Shown one piece after another: positions 5,607-13,441 of a stretch of 37,016 nt of DNA. Every line of letters begins with the position of its first letter. The first letter of the stretch is position 1. A model generated the notes under the pieces. It was not told the origin of the DNA. It saw only the letters and a program-made list of their open reading frames with translations, and made no database searches. The translations under genes were made by a program, and so were the position numbers. Source of the stretch: Phycisphaerales bacterium (GTDB lineage Bacteria; Planctomycetota; Phycisphaerae; UBA1845); the NCBI GenBank assembly GCA_013140575.1, contig JABFSN010000026.1, positions 1-37,016 of the forward strand, given 5' to 3'.

Positions 5607-7990
5607 TGGGTGCGAACACACCAAGAATCGAAGATGCGTTGGCACTGGCACGGTTGGGGCTGCGCATATTGCCATTGAAGCCGCGGGAAAAAACGCCGTT
5701 GATCCGTAACTGGCCGACGCTGGCGACGACCGATCCGACGACGATTCAGAAGTGGTTCGCGCAGTGGCCGAAGATGAACATCGGCGTGGCGACTGGTCAT
5801 GGGTCCGATGTCATCGTTATCGACGTGGACAGTTACCGGGGCGGCGATGAAGCGCTGGAGGCGCTGGTCGCCGAGCTTGGCCCCCTGCCCGATACCCCGG
5901 AATCGTTGACCGGCGGCGGCGGGCGGCAGTTGTTCCATCGGCGTCCCGTCGGAGTTGAAATCCACAACGCGAGCGACAAAGAGGGACACGCCGGTTTCGA
6001 TGTTCGCGGTGAAGGGGGTTACGTCGTGGTTCCGCCTTCGGTGCATCCGAATGGCAAGCCCTACGCATGGGAAATCGAACACGACCCGAGGGACGGCTAT
6101 CCGTTTGCGGAATTGCCGCGGGCGTGGGTGGAATTCCTGTCGAGCCGGGGGCGGGCGGCGGAACGCAAGCCGGTCAAGCCGAATGGGACGAATCCCAATG
6201 GCACACTTCAAGAGGGTTCGCGGAATACGACGCTGACGCAGCTTGCCGGTGCCATGCGGCGGCGGGGGTGCGACGAAGTCACGATCCGGGCGGTGCTCCT
6301 GGCCGAAAACGCCAAGCGGTGCAATCCCCCGTTGTCCGAATCCGAAGTCGCGGGCATCGCGGCGAGCGTGGCACGATACGAACCGGCCGAGCCGAAGGCC
6401 GTCATGCCCCGCCGGCCGTGGGCGCCGTTCCCGACGGAATTACTGCCGGAACCCGTCGAACGATTCGTCGTGGCGACGGCGGATGCGCTGGGGTGCGATC
6501 CGGCGATGGTGGCGATGCCGACGTTGAGCGTGCTGGCGGCATCGGTTGGAACGACCCGCGTCGCCGTGCCGAAGGGTTCGTGGGCCGAGCCGTGCATCAT
6601 CTGGACGTGCAACACCTGTAGAAGCGGATCATTGAAGACGCCCGGTCAAGAGGCGGCGGTCAAGCCGTTGTTGAACGCGCAGATACTTGCGATGCAGACG
6701 TATGCGGCGGAAATGGAAGCATACGAAACGGCGATGGACTGGTACGACAAGCGAAAGAAAGAATTCGACCGCAAGGCAAGTGCGACCGAGCCACCGGTAA
6801 AGCCGGAACGACCGACGTGCAGACGAGTGTTGGTCAGTGACACGACGACAGAGGCACTCGCACCGATCTTACTGGCGAACCCCCGCGGATTGTTGGTGGC
6901 ACGCGACGAATTGGCCGGGTGGTTTCGCGGGTTCAACCAGTACAAGAAGCAAGGGAGCGACGTGGCGCAATGGTTGGAGCTGCATCGCGCCGGGACGCTG
7001 ATCGTGGACCGCAAATCGGGGGATATGCGAACGATATTCGTTCCACGGGCCGCGGTGTCATTGTGCGGCACGATTCAGCCCCGAACGCTGGCGGCGGTGC
7101 TGACGCCTGAAATGTTTGAAAGCGGGATGGCCGCACGCATTCTGATTGCACAGCCGCCGGAACGGATCAAAAAATGGTCGAAGCGCGTGCCGAGCGCGGC
7201 GACGGTGGCGGCCTACGAAGCGGTCATCGGGTCGTTGCTGACGTTGCAGCATGAGGATGGCGAACACGGGCCGCAACCGATCCGGCTTCGCCTGACGGAA
7301 GAAGCCGAGTTCGCTTGGGCCGAGTGGTACAACCGGCACGGGATTCGGCAGTTTGAGGCGGATTCCGACGACGAGTCGGCGGCGTTGGCGAAGCTCGAAG
7401 GGTATGGGCTGCGGTTCGCGCTTTTGTTCACGCTGGCCGACCATCCGACCGCGCCGGGCATCGGGGCCGACGCGATCCGCCGGGGCTGTAGGTTGGCCGA
7501 TTGGTTCGCCGGTGAGGCCGAGCGGGTCTATGGGACGCTGGCCGAATCGGGTGAGGATCGGGAGCGGCGGCAGTTGGTCGAATGGATTCGGCGACGTGGT
7601 GACGCGGTGACGGTCCGTGAACTGACGCACGGGATGCGCCGGTTTCGGGGACGTGGCGACGCGGCGAGCGAGGCGTTGAACGGGCTGGCGTCGGACGGTT
7701 TGGGTGCGTGGCGAAACGATGGGGCGCGCGACGGCCGACCATCGGAATCGTTCCACCTGAACCCCGTCACCGATACCGATGCCGCGGATGCCGTCACCGG
7801 TGTCACCGTCTCCGAAACCCCCATTGGCGTGGCCGGGAATGATGGTTTTGGTGACGGTGACGGTGGTGACGGGGTTCAATCGGCAATTATTGGTGACGAC
7901 GCCGAGACGTCCATCGACGAATTGAACGGGCTGGCGGATGACGCGAGCGACGCGGATCGGGAGGCGGGGGACGGCGAATGGACGGGGTGA
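5606..7990 (+). CDS. PrimPol-PriCT-DUF3987 replication protein (794 aa)
   Basis: ATG 5606 is chosen because it overlaps the upstream stop and starts the Prim-Pol domain (ALALARLGLRILPLKPREKTPL). The acidic pair VIVIDVDS gives D73 and D75. The later motif reads GGGGRQLFHRR, where Gln stands in the place where I expect His, with a His three residues on. Residues about 200-262 look like PriCT_1 (RNTTLTQLAGAMRRRGCDE), and about 270-640 like DUF3987, with a P-loop-like RSGSLKTPG near 340 and a DE pair at 434-435. The tail is acidic and repetitive. By family, such fusions prime and unwind at the origin of plasmids and islands. It is the likely replication module of this element, coupled to the small genes on both sides. 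Confidence 0.85.
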   Translation: MGANTPRIEDALALARLGLRILPLKPREKTPLIRNWPTLATTDPTTIQKWFAQWPKMNIGVATGHGSDVIVIDVDSYRGGDEALEALVAELGPLPDTPESLTGGGGRQLFHRRPVGVEIHNASDKEGHAGFDVRGEGGYVVVPPSVHPNGKPYAWEIEHDPRDGYPFAELPRAWVEFLSSRGRAAERKPVKPNGTNPNGTLQEGSRNTTLTQLAGAMRRRGCDEVTIRAVLLAENAKRCNPPLSESEVAGIAASVARYEPAEPKAVMPRRPWAPFPTELLPEPVERFVVATADALGCDPAMVAMPTLSVLAASVGTTRVAVPKGSWAEPCIIWTCNTCRSGSLKTPGQEAAVKPLLNAQILAMQTYAAEMEAYETAMDWYDKRKKEFDRKASATEPPVKPERPTCRRVLVSDTTTEALAPILLANPRGLLVARDELAGWFRGFNQYKKQGSDVAQWLELHRAGTLIVDRKSGDMRTIFVPRAAVSLCGTIQPRTLAAVLTPEMFESGMAARILIAQPPERIKKWSKRVPSAATVAAYEAVIGSLLTLQHEDGEHGPQPIRLRLTEEAEFAWAEWYNRHGIRQFEADSDDESAALAKLEGYGLRFALLFTLADHPTAPGIGADAIRRGCRLADWFAGEAERVYGTLAESGEDRERRQLVEWIRRRGDAVTVRELTHGMRRFRGRGDAASEALNGLASDGLGAWRNDGARDGRPSESFHLNPVTDTDAADAVTGVTVSETPIGVAGNDGFGDGDGGDGVQSAIIGDDAETSIDELNGLADDASDADREAGDGEWTG
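7758..7878. repeat. 14-bp perfect inverted repeat inside the PrimPol gene end
   Basis: TGAACCCCGTCACC at 7758-7771 is matched by its exact complement at 7865-7878. Between them lie further complementary GTCACCG and CGGTGAC words, so this stretch can fold strongly in single-stranded form. Confidence 0.6.
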
Positions 7991-8271
7991 CGCTGTTGCG
8001 GGAGGCGGCGGAATCGGGGCTGGCGGTCACGGCCGACGACGGCAGGCTGGTCGTCCGGGGGCCGCGGCGTCTTGAAGCGCTGGCCAAGCGGCTGATTGAA
8101 CACAAGCCGATGGTGCTGGCGGCGCTGGCGGGCGAGCCGGTGGAGATCATCGGTCGGACGTGCATCCGGTTCACCGCGGACGCCACGGAACACGACAAGG
8201 CGGTCGTGCGGGCGATGGCCGAATGGGATGAAATGCACCCGACGGCCGGGCGGCGGAAAGAAAAGACTTGA
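7978..8271 (+). CDS. TubC_N-like docking-domain protein (97 aa)
   Basis: It overlaps the PrimPol gene end by 13 nt. Residues 1-50 (VTLLREAAESGLAVTADDGRLVVRGPRRLEALAKRLIEHKPMVLAAL) match the TubC N-terminal docking fold: a helix, a two-stranded hairpin holding a DGRL turn, and a helix pair. In polyketide synthases this fold mediates protein docking; as a small stand-alone protein next to primases it is common in bacterial islands, and it may dock onto the primase. The C-terminal half is unassigned. The stop overlaps the -35 box of the next gene's promoter. Confidence 0.6.
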   Translation: MDGVTLLREAAESGLAVTADDGRLVVRGPRRLEALAKRLIEHKPMVLAALAGEPVEIIGRTCIRFTADATEHDKAVVRAMAEWDEMHPTAGRRKEKT

Positions 8272-8296
8272 CATTGTGTTGCAATTGCGATATCGT
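8268..8296 (+). promoter_or_regulatory. Strong promoter with palindromes, leaderless XRE transcript
   Basis: TTGACA (8268-8273), a 17-nt spacer and TATCGT (8291-8296) predict a start at about 8303, that is, at the tandem ATG codons 8301/8304. The spacer holds the palindrome GCAATTGC (8281-8288), and the -10 box is covered by the palindrome CGATATCG (8288-8295). Both are fit for autorepression by the XRE product. Confidence 0.6.
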
Positions 8297-8300
8297 GACG

Positions 8301-8525
8301 ATGATGAAAACGAGTGAATCGGGAATCGTCGCCGAATTGAAGCGGGCGATCGCGGAAAGCGGGCGGACGCGGCTGGCGTTGGCCAAGGCCGCGGGACTGC
8401 CCTACGCGGTGGTCCATATGTTCGTCGCGGGCAAACGCGGGCTGTCGCTGGACTCGGCGGCGGCGCTGTGCGACGTGCTGGGTTTGGAGCTGCGCCGGGT
8501 GCGGCGCAAGCGGAAGGACGGCTGA
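8301..8525 (+). CDS. XRE-family regulator next to integrase (74 aa)
   Basis: A one-domain HTH_3 protein: IVAELKRAIAESGRTRLALAKAAGLPYAVVHMFVAGKRGLSLDSAAALCDVLGLELRRV. The frame is open further upstream to 8268, but that would place the first 11 codons inside the promoter, so ATG 8301 or 8304 is preferred. No Shine-Dalgarno is present, consistent with a leaderless mRNA. It is followed after 2 nt by the integrase start, so it probably controls integrase expression and its own. The very basic C-terminus (RRVRRKRKDG) may add non-specific DNA contacts. Confidence 0.8.
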   Translation: MMKTSESGIVAELKRAIAESGRTRLALAKAAGLPYAVVHMFVAGKRGLSLDSAAALCDVLGLELRRVRRKRKDG

Positions 8526-8527
8526 CA

Positions 8528-9853
8528 ATGGCGAGCATCACACGGGAATCGAACGGGCGGCGGACGATTCAATTCGTCGGGGGCGACGGTCGGCGGCGGA
8601 GCATCCGGCTGGGGCGGGCGACCCAACGGACGGCCGACGCGGTCAAGGTGAAGGTTGAACAGCTTGCGTCGGCGGCGATGACCGGGCACGCGATGGACGA
8701 CGAAACCGCCCGCTGGGTGGCCGGTCTGGACGAAACGATGCACGGCAAACTGGCGATGGTCGGGCTGATCGCCCCGCGGGATGCCGTCACGCTGGGGGCG
8801 TTTATTGACGGCTATGTCGGGTCCAGAACGGACGTGAAGGGAACGACCGCGACGGTTTACGGTCACACGCGCCGCAACCTGATTGACTGTTTCGGGGCGG
8901 GCGTGCGGATGCGTGACCTGACGGCCGGGGACGCCGATCGGTTTCGGTTGCACCTGATCGAACAGGGATTGGCCGAGAACACCGTGCGGCGGCGGTGCGG
9001 CATTGCCAAGCAGTTTTTCCATGCGGCGGTGCGGCGAAAACTGATCGAGGCGAATCCGTTCGCGGACCTGACGGCTGCCGTGCGGGGGAATCCCAGCCGC
9101 TATCGGTTCATCACGCAACAGGAGGCCGGGCGGGTGATGGACGCGTGCCCCGATGCGGAATGGAGGCTGATCGTGGCGTTGAGCCGGTACGGCGGGTTGC
9201 GGTGCCCGTCGGAGCATTTCGCCTTGCGGTGGTGCGACGTGGACTGGGATCGTGGCCGTATCAACGTCCCAAGCCCCAAGACGGCCCATCACGCGGGCGG
9301 CGACCGGCGGGCGGTGCCGTTGTTTCCTGAACTACTGCCGTACCTGCGCGACGTGTTCGAGCGGGCGGACGAGGGGGCCGTCCACGTCATCACCCGGTAT
9401 CGTGACCCGGCGCAGAACTTGCGGACGCAATTCATCCGCATCATTCGGCGGGCGGGGCTGGAGCCGTGGCCGAAGCTGTTTCAGAACATGCGTAGCAGCC
9501 GCGAAACCGAGCTTGCCGAGCGGTGGCCGTTGCACGTCGTCTGTGCGTGGATCGGCAATTCGCAAGCGGTCGCGGCCAAGCACTACCTGCAAGTCACCGA
9601 CGAACATTTCGAGCGTGCGGCGATGAGCGCCCCTGGTGGGGACGACGCGATCGAAGCCGACGAATCGAAGGCGGTGCAGAATCCGGTGCAGCAAACCGCC
9701 GAACGGTGTCGCAAGGCGGCGCATGGCGATTGCGCGGAAGCCGACGAATCGGCGTTTTGCGATACGCCGCGAGGATTTGCGACAGCGTGCGGCACTGCCG
9801 GGATCGGGGGGATGGGCGGTGAGGGACTCGAACCCCCAACCTCCTGCGTGTAA
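8528..9853 (+). CDS. int: Tyrosine recombinase/integrase (441 aa)
   Basis: ATG 8528 follows a GGAAGGA ribosome-binding site and lies 2 nt after the XRE stop. An N-terminal arm-type DNA-binding region is followed by a SAM-like core-binding domain (about residues 98-180) and a catalytic domain. Catalytic candidates are R225 (GGLRCPSE), R325 (NMRSSRETEL), H336 (HVVCAW) and the nucleophile Y353 (KHYLQVTDEHF). In the second box, the position of the usual His of HxxR is Arg (R322xxR325), as I recall for planctomycete integrases. The last codons (GGEGLEPPTSCV) are the complement of tRNA-Val, so the C-terminus depends on the attachment site. It catalyses integration and excision of the element. Confidence 0.9.
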   Translation: MASITRESNGRRTIQFVGGDGRRRSIRLGRATQRTADAVKVKVEQLASAAMTGHAMDDETARWVAGLDETMHGKLAMVGLIAPRDAVTLGAFIDGYVGSRTDVKGTTATVYGHTRRNLIDCFGAGVRMRDLTAGDADRFRLHLIEQGLAENTVRRRCGIAKQFFHAAVRRKLIEANPFADLTAAVRGNPSRYRFITQQEAGRVMDACPDAEWRLIVALSRYGGLRCPSEHFALRWCDVDWDRGRINVPSPKTAHHAGGDRRAVPLFPELLPYLRDVFERADEGAVHVITRYRDPAQNLRTQFIRIIRRAGLEPWPKLFQNMRSSRETELAERWPLHVVCAWIGNSQAVAAKHYLQVTDEHFERAAMSAPGGDDAIEADESKAVQNPVQQTAERCRKAAHGDCAEADESAFCDTPRGFATACGTAGIGGMGGEGLEPPTSCV

Positions 9854-9886
9854 GGCAGGCGCTCTAGCCAATTGAGCTAACCGCCC
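9813..9886 (-). tRNA. tRNA-Val(UAC), attachment site of the element
   Basis: On the minus strand the acceptor stem GGGCGGT/ACCGCCC, D arm, anticodon arm CCTGC-CTTACAC-GCAGG (anticodon TAC) and T arm with TTCGAGT are all present, with discriminator A; CCA is not encoded. Length is 74 nt. The 3' half overlaps the integrase stop (to 9853) on the other strand, and the gene is intact here. Confidence 0.95.
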
Positions 9887-9976
9887 GGCGCGGGGGGCAT
9901 GGCGAAATCGAAGGCGGTCGCACGCGAACACCGGGTTCGCGCGCGGTCGCGGGCCTCGAGCCGGCCGCGGGTCATC

Positions 9977-10017
9977 AAAAAAGCGGGCGCGACACGCCGC
10001 AGGCATGTCGCGCTCGC
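9977..10017 (-). terminator. Rho-independent terminator of the cyclophilin-FKBP gene
   Basis: On the minus strand a 12-bp stem with one mismatch (perfect core GCGCGACA/TGTCGCGC at 9987-9994 and 10006-10013) is followed directly by six T (9982-9977). It lies about 100 nt after the stop of the gene at 10119. Confidence 0.85.
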
Positions 10018-10118
10018 ACATGGGTTCCGCTCCCCGACCCTGTACCACGATCGGGCCGGCTGAATCTCTCAATACCCTATCGGGCCATGACCTCCGGCAA
10101 ACCGAGTCTTTCAGAACC

Positions 10119-11186
10119 CTATTGCGCCAAAACTTCCAGCAGTTGCATCCTGAAAACCAACGTCGCGTTGGGCGGAATGGAACCGCCCGCCCCCGCCGCT
10201 CCGTAGGCCAGATCGGGCGGGATGATCACCCATGCGTCGCCGCCGGGTTTCATGCTGACCAGAGCCTCCTGCCAACCCTTGATGACTCCGTTGACCCGCG
10301 TCTGAAACGGTTGCCCGCGATCGACCGACGAATCGAATTTCTTTCCGTCGGGCAGCCAGCCGGTGTAGTGGGCCTTGACCGCGCTGGTCGGCGTGGGCGA
10401 ATCGCCGGCGCCTGCCTTGACGTGGACGATCCACATCTTGGAATCGGTGAATTTGCCCGTGGAGGTGTCCACGCCCTGGGCCGCGACGAACAACCGGGCT
10501 TTTTCAAACACGTCCGTCTCGGCCCGCTTCAACGCCTCCGCCATTTCCGCCTCCTTCTGCTTGGCGGCGTTGATGGCGCCTTCGACGGCCGATGCCTCCA
10601 CTCGCGCCGCCTTGTTGATGACCACGGGCGTGTCGGCCGCGGCCGCCTTGCCGCCGTCGGCCCGCGGATCCATGTGTACCGGGGTCTTGGCCATCTTGTC
10701 GATGGTGTCCATGCCCTCGATCACCCGGCCGAATACGCAGTAGCCCCACGAACCCGGCTCGGTCTTGCCGGAATGGTTCAACCGCGTGTTGTTGGCGACG
10801 TTGATGAAGAACTGGCTGGTGGCCGAATTCGGATCGCTGGTGCGGGCCATGGCGATGGTGCCGATGTCGTTGGTCAGACCGTTGTCGGCCTCGTTGGCGA
10901 CCGGATCCTTGGTGGGCTTCTTGGTGTAATCGGTGGTCATGCCCCCGCCCTGAATCATGAAGCCGTCGAGGATGCGGTGGAACATGGTGCCGTCGTAGAA
11001 CCCCTCGTTGGTGTACGCCAAAAAATTCTCAACGGTTTTCGGCGCCTTGGTTTTGTTCAGTTCCAGAACGAAATCGCCCAGCGTCGTCGAAACCTTCACG
11101 TACTCGAAATCATCCGCCCTCAACGGCATGGCCAGAACTCCCATGGCGCAGACCGCGAGGCAGCCGGCCTTCTTGAATGATGGCAT
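10119..11186 (-). CDS. Exported cyclophilin-FKBP fusion peptidyl-prolyl isomerase (355 aa)
   Basis: The start at 11186 is chosen for its AAGGGG ribosome-binding site and because it yields a signal peptide (FKKAGCLAVCAMGVLAMPLRA, cleavage near residue 24). Residues about 28-190 are a cyclophilin domain with FHRILDGFMIQGGG (R71, Q79) and ATSQFFINV. A short Ala/Glu-rich helix follows, and residues about 265-355 are an FKBP domain (AHYTGWLPDGKKFDSS, GVIKGWQEAL, IPPDLAYG, IPPNATLVF). Both domains catalyse Xaa-Pro cis-trans isomerisation and appear complete. Such dual-family immunophilins (CFBP order) are known but uncommon. It is monocistronic with its own terminator, and probably acts as a periplasmic folding factor. 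Confidence 0.9.
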   Translation of the reverse strand: MPSFKKAGCLAVCAMGVLAMPLRADDFEYVKVSTTLGDFVLELNKTKAPKTVENFLAYTNEGFYDGTMFHRILDGFMIQGGGMTTDYTKKPTKDPVANEADNGLTNDIGTIAMARTSDPNSATSQFFINVANNTRLNHSGKTEPGSWGYCVFGRVIEGMDTIDKMAKTPVHMDPRADGGKAAAADTPVVINKAARVEASAVEGAINAAKQKEAEMAEALKRAETDVFEKARLFVAAQGVDTSTGKFTDSKMWIVHVKAGAGDSPTPTSAVKAHYTGWLPDGKKFDSSVDRGQPFQTRVNGVIKGWQEALVSMKPGGDAWVIIPPDLAYGAAGAGGSIPPNATLVFRMQLLEVLAQ

Positions 11187-11348
11187 GTCCAAACCCCTTG
11201 TCGCCCGTCCACACGGGCATGGTTCCGCCGCGTCCACGCGACGGGCACCTGACACCAGATTCCCGCCGACCCGCTGCCGGCGACACGGGCGAAAGCCTAA
11301 CCGAGCACGGTCCGGGCGACAAGGAGGGGGTGACGGCGATACCCGAGT

Positions 11349-11534
11349 TTAGACGCGCTGCCCGTGGGCGAGGAACGATTCCACGTGTTGCCGAATGGCC
11401 TCACGCATGTTCTTCTTCGCGTCATCGATGGTCTTGCCGTTGCTGAAACAACCCGGAAGCGTAGGACTGTAGGCCGAAAACCCTTCGTCCGCGCATTCCT
11501 TCTCCACGACGATTTCGAAGGTGAAGAATCTCAT
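11349..11534 (-). CDS. Orphan HicB-like antitoxin-family protein (61 aa)
   Basis: The pattern FSAYSPTLPGCFSNGKTIDDAKKNMREAIRQHVESFLAHG is the HicB/UPF0150 fold: a beta hairpin carrying the PTLPGCFSNG turn, then a long helix. No C-terminal DNA-binding domain is present, as in the short members. Start 11534 is preferred over ATG 11549 because the family begins near the FFTFEIVVEKE strand. No hicA-like gene lies on either side: glyS ends 27 nt upstream, and the 162 nt downstream hold no such ORF. It may be an antitoxin whose partner is elsewhere or lost, or a stand-alone regulator. Confidence 0.7.
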   Translation of the reverse strand: MRFFTFEIVVEKECADEGFSAYSPTLPGCFSNGKTIDDAKKNMREAIRQHVESFLAHGQRV

Positions 11535-11561
11535 CGACGCACCCCACAATCTACCAACTAC

Positions 11562-13304
11562 TCAAACCGTCAGCTTGTCCCGAAGATAATCCAGGCACCT
11601 CGACCTGTCGATTCGCGACTGGCTCGCGTCGTCGCGGTTGCGCACCGTCACCGTGCCGTCCTCTTTTGACTGCCCGTCTATGGTGAAGCAAAAGGGCGTG
11701 CCGGCCTCATCCATGCGCGCGTAGCGTTTGCCGATGGACTGCTTGGCGTCGTATTGCGCCGGGAACTGGGTCTTGATCGCCCGGTAGATGGGCTCGGCGA
11801 TTTCCGGAAGACCGTCCTTGGCCACCAACGGGAAGACCGCGGCCTTGATCGGGGCCAGACGCGGGTGGAAACGCATGAACTCCGGGCTGGCCCGGGTCTC
11901 GTCCACGGTGTAGGCCTCGGTAATGACGGCCAATGTGAACCGGTCCGCGCCGGCCGACGGTTCGATGACGTGGGGGACGTATTTTTTCTTGGTCTCGTCG
12001 TCGATGACCGCGAAGGCGTTCTCGTCGCCGCGGGCGAACTTGCCGTGCTGATTCAGATCGAACGACCCGCGATGGGCCACCCCCTCCAGCTCCTGCGGCT
12101 CGTTGCTGAACGGGAACATGTATTCAATGTCCGTGCAGGCCCGGCTGTAATGGGCCAGCTCTTCCGCTCCCTGCTGCCGGGGTCGCAGCTTGTCACTGCG
12201 AATGCCCAGCGATTCGTACCACTTGATACGCGTGTTTCGCCAGAACTCGTACCACTCCATGGCCGTCGGCTCGCCGTCGGCGCACAGTTCGTCGGGCTTG
12301 CAGAAGAACTCGATCTCCATCTGCTCGAACTCGCGGCTGCGAAACGTGTAGTTCCGCGGATTGATTTCATTCCGAAACGCCTTGCCGATCTGGGCGATGC
12401 CGAAGGGAATCTTCACCCGCGACGAGTCCATGACGTTTTTGAAATTGACAAATATGCCTTGTGCCGTTTCCGGGCGAAGGTAGACTCTGTTTGCCTCCTC
12501 TCTTAGAGCGCCAGTGTGGGTGTCAAACATCAAATTAAACTCTCGCAGATCGGTCAAGTCGCCTCCACAAACTGGGCAGGGCCCTGCGATGTTTCTATTC
12601 GGACTATCAGGAAATTGACTTCGTGGTATTGCGTCTAGGCGCGACACAACCCCTTGATACCGATTTCCGTCGTCATCGACAGCCTTGAATAGCGCCAGCG
12701 TGTGCTTTTGGGCTCTCGCCACGACTCTAGTTGATTTCAATTGGGCTGATTTGAACTGTTTGCCTGCCCGGTTGATCGCAGACTCGACGTCATTTAGCGC
12801 TTCCGCCACACCATCGACTTGAGTTGAGGCTATCCATGTGCGCCTGTTCTTCATCAGTGAAATATCGCGAACAGCGAGACTGAATCCCTCCTTCGTAAAC
12901 GACGCATCGAAGCCAGTTTCGTCGTAGACGCCCTCTGGAAGCAGTTCCACGGTCCACACTTGGTCTGCGCGAAAGAGTTTTTTACAACCGTCGGCCTTGC
13001 AGGCGACCATCGGATCCTTGAATCCCCCGACGTGCCCGCTTGCGACCCAAACCTTGGAATTCATAATGATCGCGCAATCCACCCCGACCATCTGAAACTC
13101 GACGCCCTTGGGCCCGAGGGGCGGGTTGCGGACCATGTCCTGCCACCAGGCCTCTTTGATGTTGCGTTTGAGCTCGCAGCCCAGCGGGCCGTAGTCCCAG
13201 AAGCCGCCGATGCCCCCGTAGATTTCGCTGGATTGAAAGATGAACCCCCGCCGCTTGCACAACGCGACGATCTTCTCCATCGTCGTCCCGGTTTGTTCCG
13301 CCAT
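11562..13304 (-). CDS. glyQS: Glycyl-tRNA synthetase, single-chain dimeric type, with an internal insertion (580 aa)
   Basis: A class II synthetase that charges tRNA-Gly: motif 1 region (FWDYGPLGCELKRNIK), FRNEINPR (motif 2), and REFEQMEIEFF all present, with a C-terminal anticodon-binding domain (APIKAAVFPLVAKDG, then SIGKRYARMDEAGTPFCFTID). Start 13304 gives MAEQTGTTMEKIVALCKRRGF, typical of the family. It is about 70-100 residues longer than usual bacterial forms; the extra length is between two Cys pairs (C102/C107 and C243/C246), residues about 115-240. That segment has lower GC (about 52% over 12481-12960 by hand count, against 60-66% beside it) and different codon usage. The active site itself looks complete. 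Confidence 0.9.
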   Translation of the reverse strand: MAEQTGTTMEKIVALCKRRGFIFQSSEIYGGIGGFWDYGPLGCELKRNIKEAWWQDMVRNPPLGPKGVEFQMVGVDCAIIMNSKVWVASGHVGGFKDPMVACKADGCKKLFRADQVWTVELLPEGVYDETGFDASFTKEGFSLAVRDISLMKNRRTWIASTQVDGVAEALNDVESAINRAGKQFKSAQLKSTRVVARAQKHTLALFKAVDDDGNRYQGVVSRLDAIPRSQFPDSPNRNIAGPCPVCGGDLTDLREFNLMFDTHTGALREEANRVYLRPETAQGIFVNFKNVMDSSRVKIPFGIAQIGKAFRNEINPRNYTFRSREFEQMEIEFFCKPDELCADGEPTAMEWYEFWRNTRIKWYESLGIRSDKLRPRQQGAEELAHYSRACTDIEYMFPFSNEPQELEGVAHRGSFDLNQHGKFARGDENAFAVIDDETKKKYVPHVIEPSAGADRFTLAVITEAYTVDETRASPEFMRFHPRLAPIKAAVFPLVAKDGLPEIAEPIYRAIKTQFPAQYDAKQSIGKRYARMDEAGTPFCFTIDGQSKEDGTVTVRNRDDASQSRIDRSRCLDYLRDKLTV

Positions 13305-13441
13305 GTTCGTTTCACCCGTTCGTGAACGCCCTCGCGGCCGACCGCCGCGCTGGTCACGCAAATAGAAGCCTCGTTCGTTCCGAGCCGCGACCGTAAGGGA
13401 GCGGTCCGCATGATACAACCACCGCGCCCCGGGGTCACGCG

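Larger units (their letters stand above)
1..9853. mobile_element. Integrative element (satellite-like island), right end in tRNA-Val; left end outside window
   Basis: A tyrosine integrase gene ends inside the 3' part of tRNA-Val(UAC), the classic layout of an element that recombines into a tRNA 3' end. Leftwards follow an XRE regulator, a small TubC_N-like gene, a PrimPol-DUF3987 replication protein, two excisionase-like HTH genes, a second XRE regulator, envelope cargo genes and a phage small-terminase-like HTH gene. No capsid, tail, portal or conjugation gene is seen. I searched by eye for a second copy of the tRNA 3' end (attL) between 1 and 9800 and did not find one, so the left junction is probably beyond position 1. 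The element class is an inference from gene content. Confidence 0.7.
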
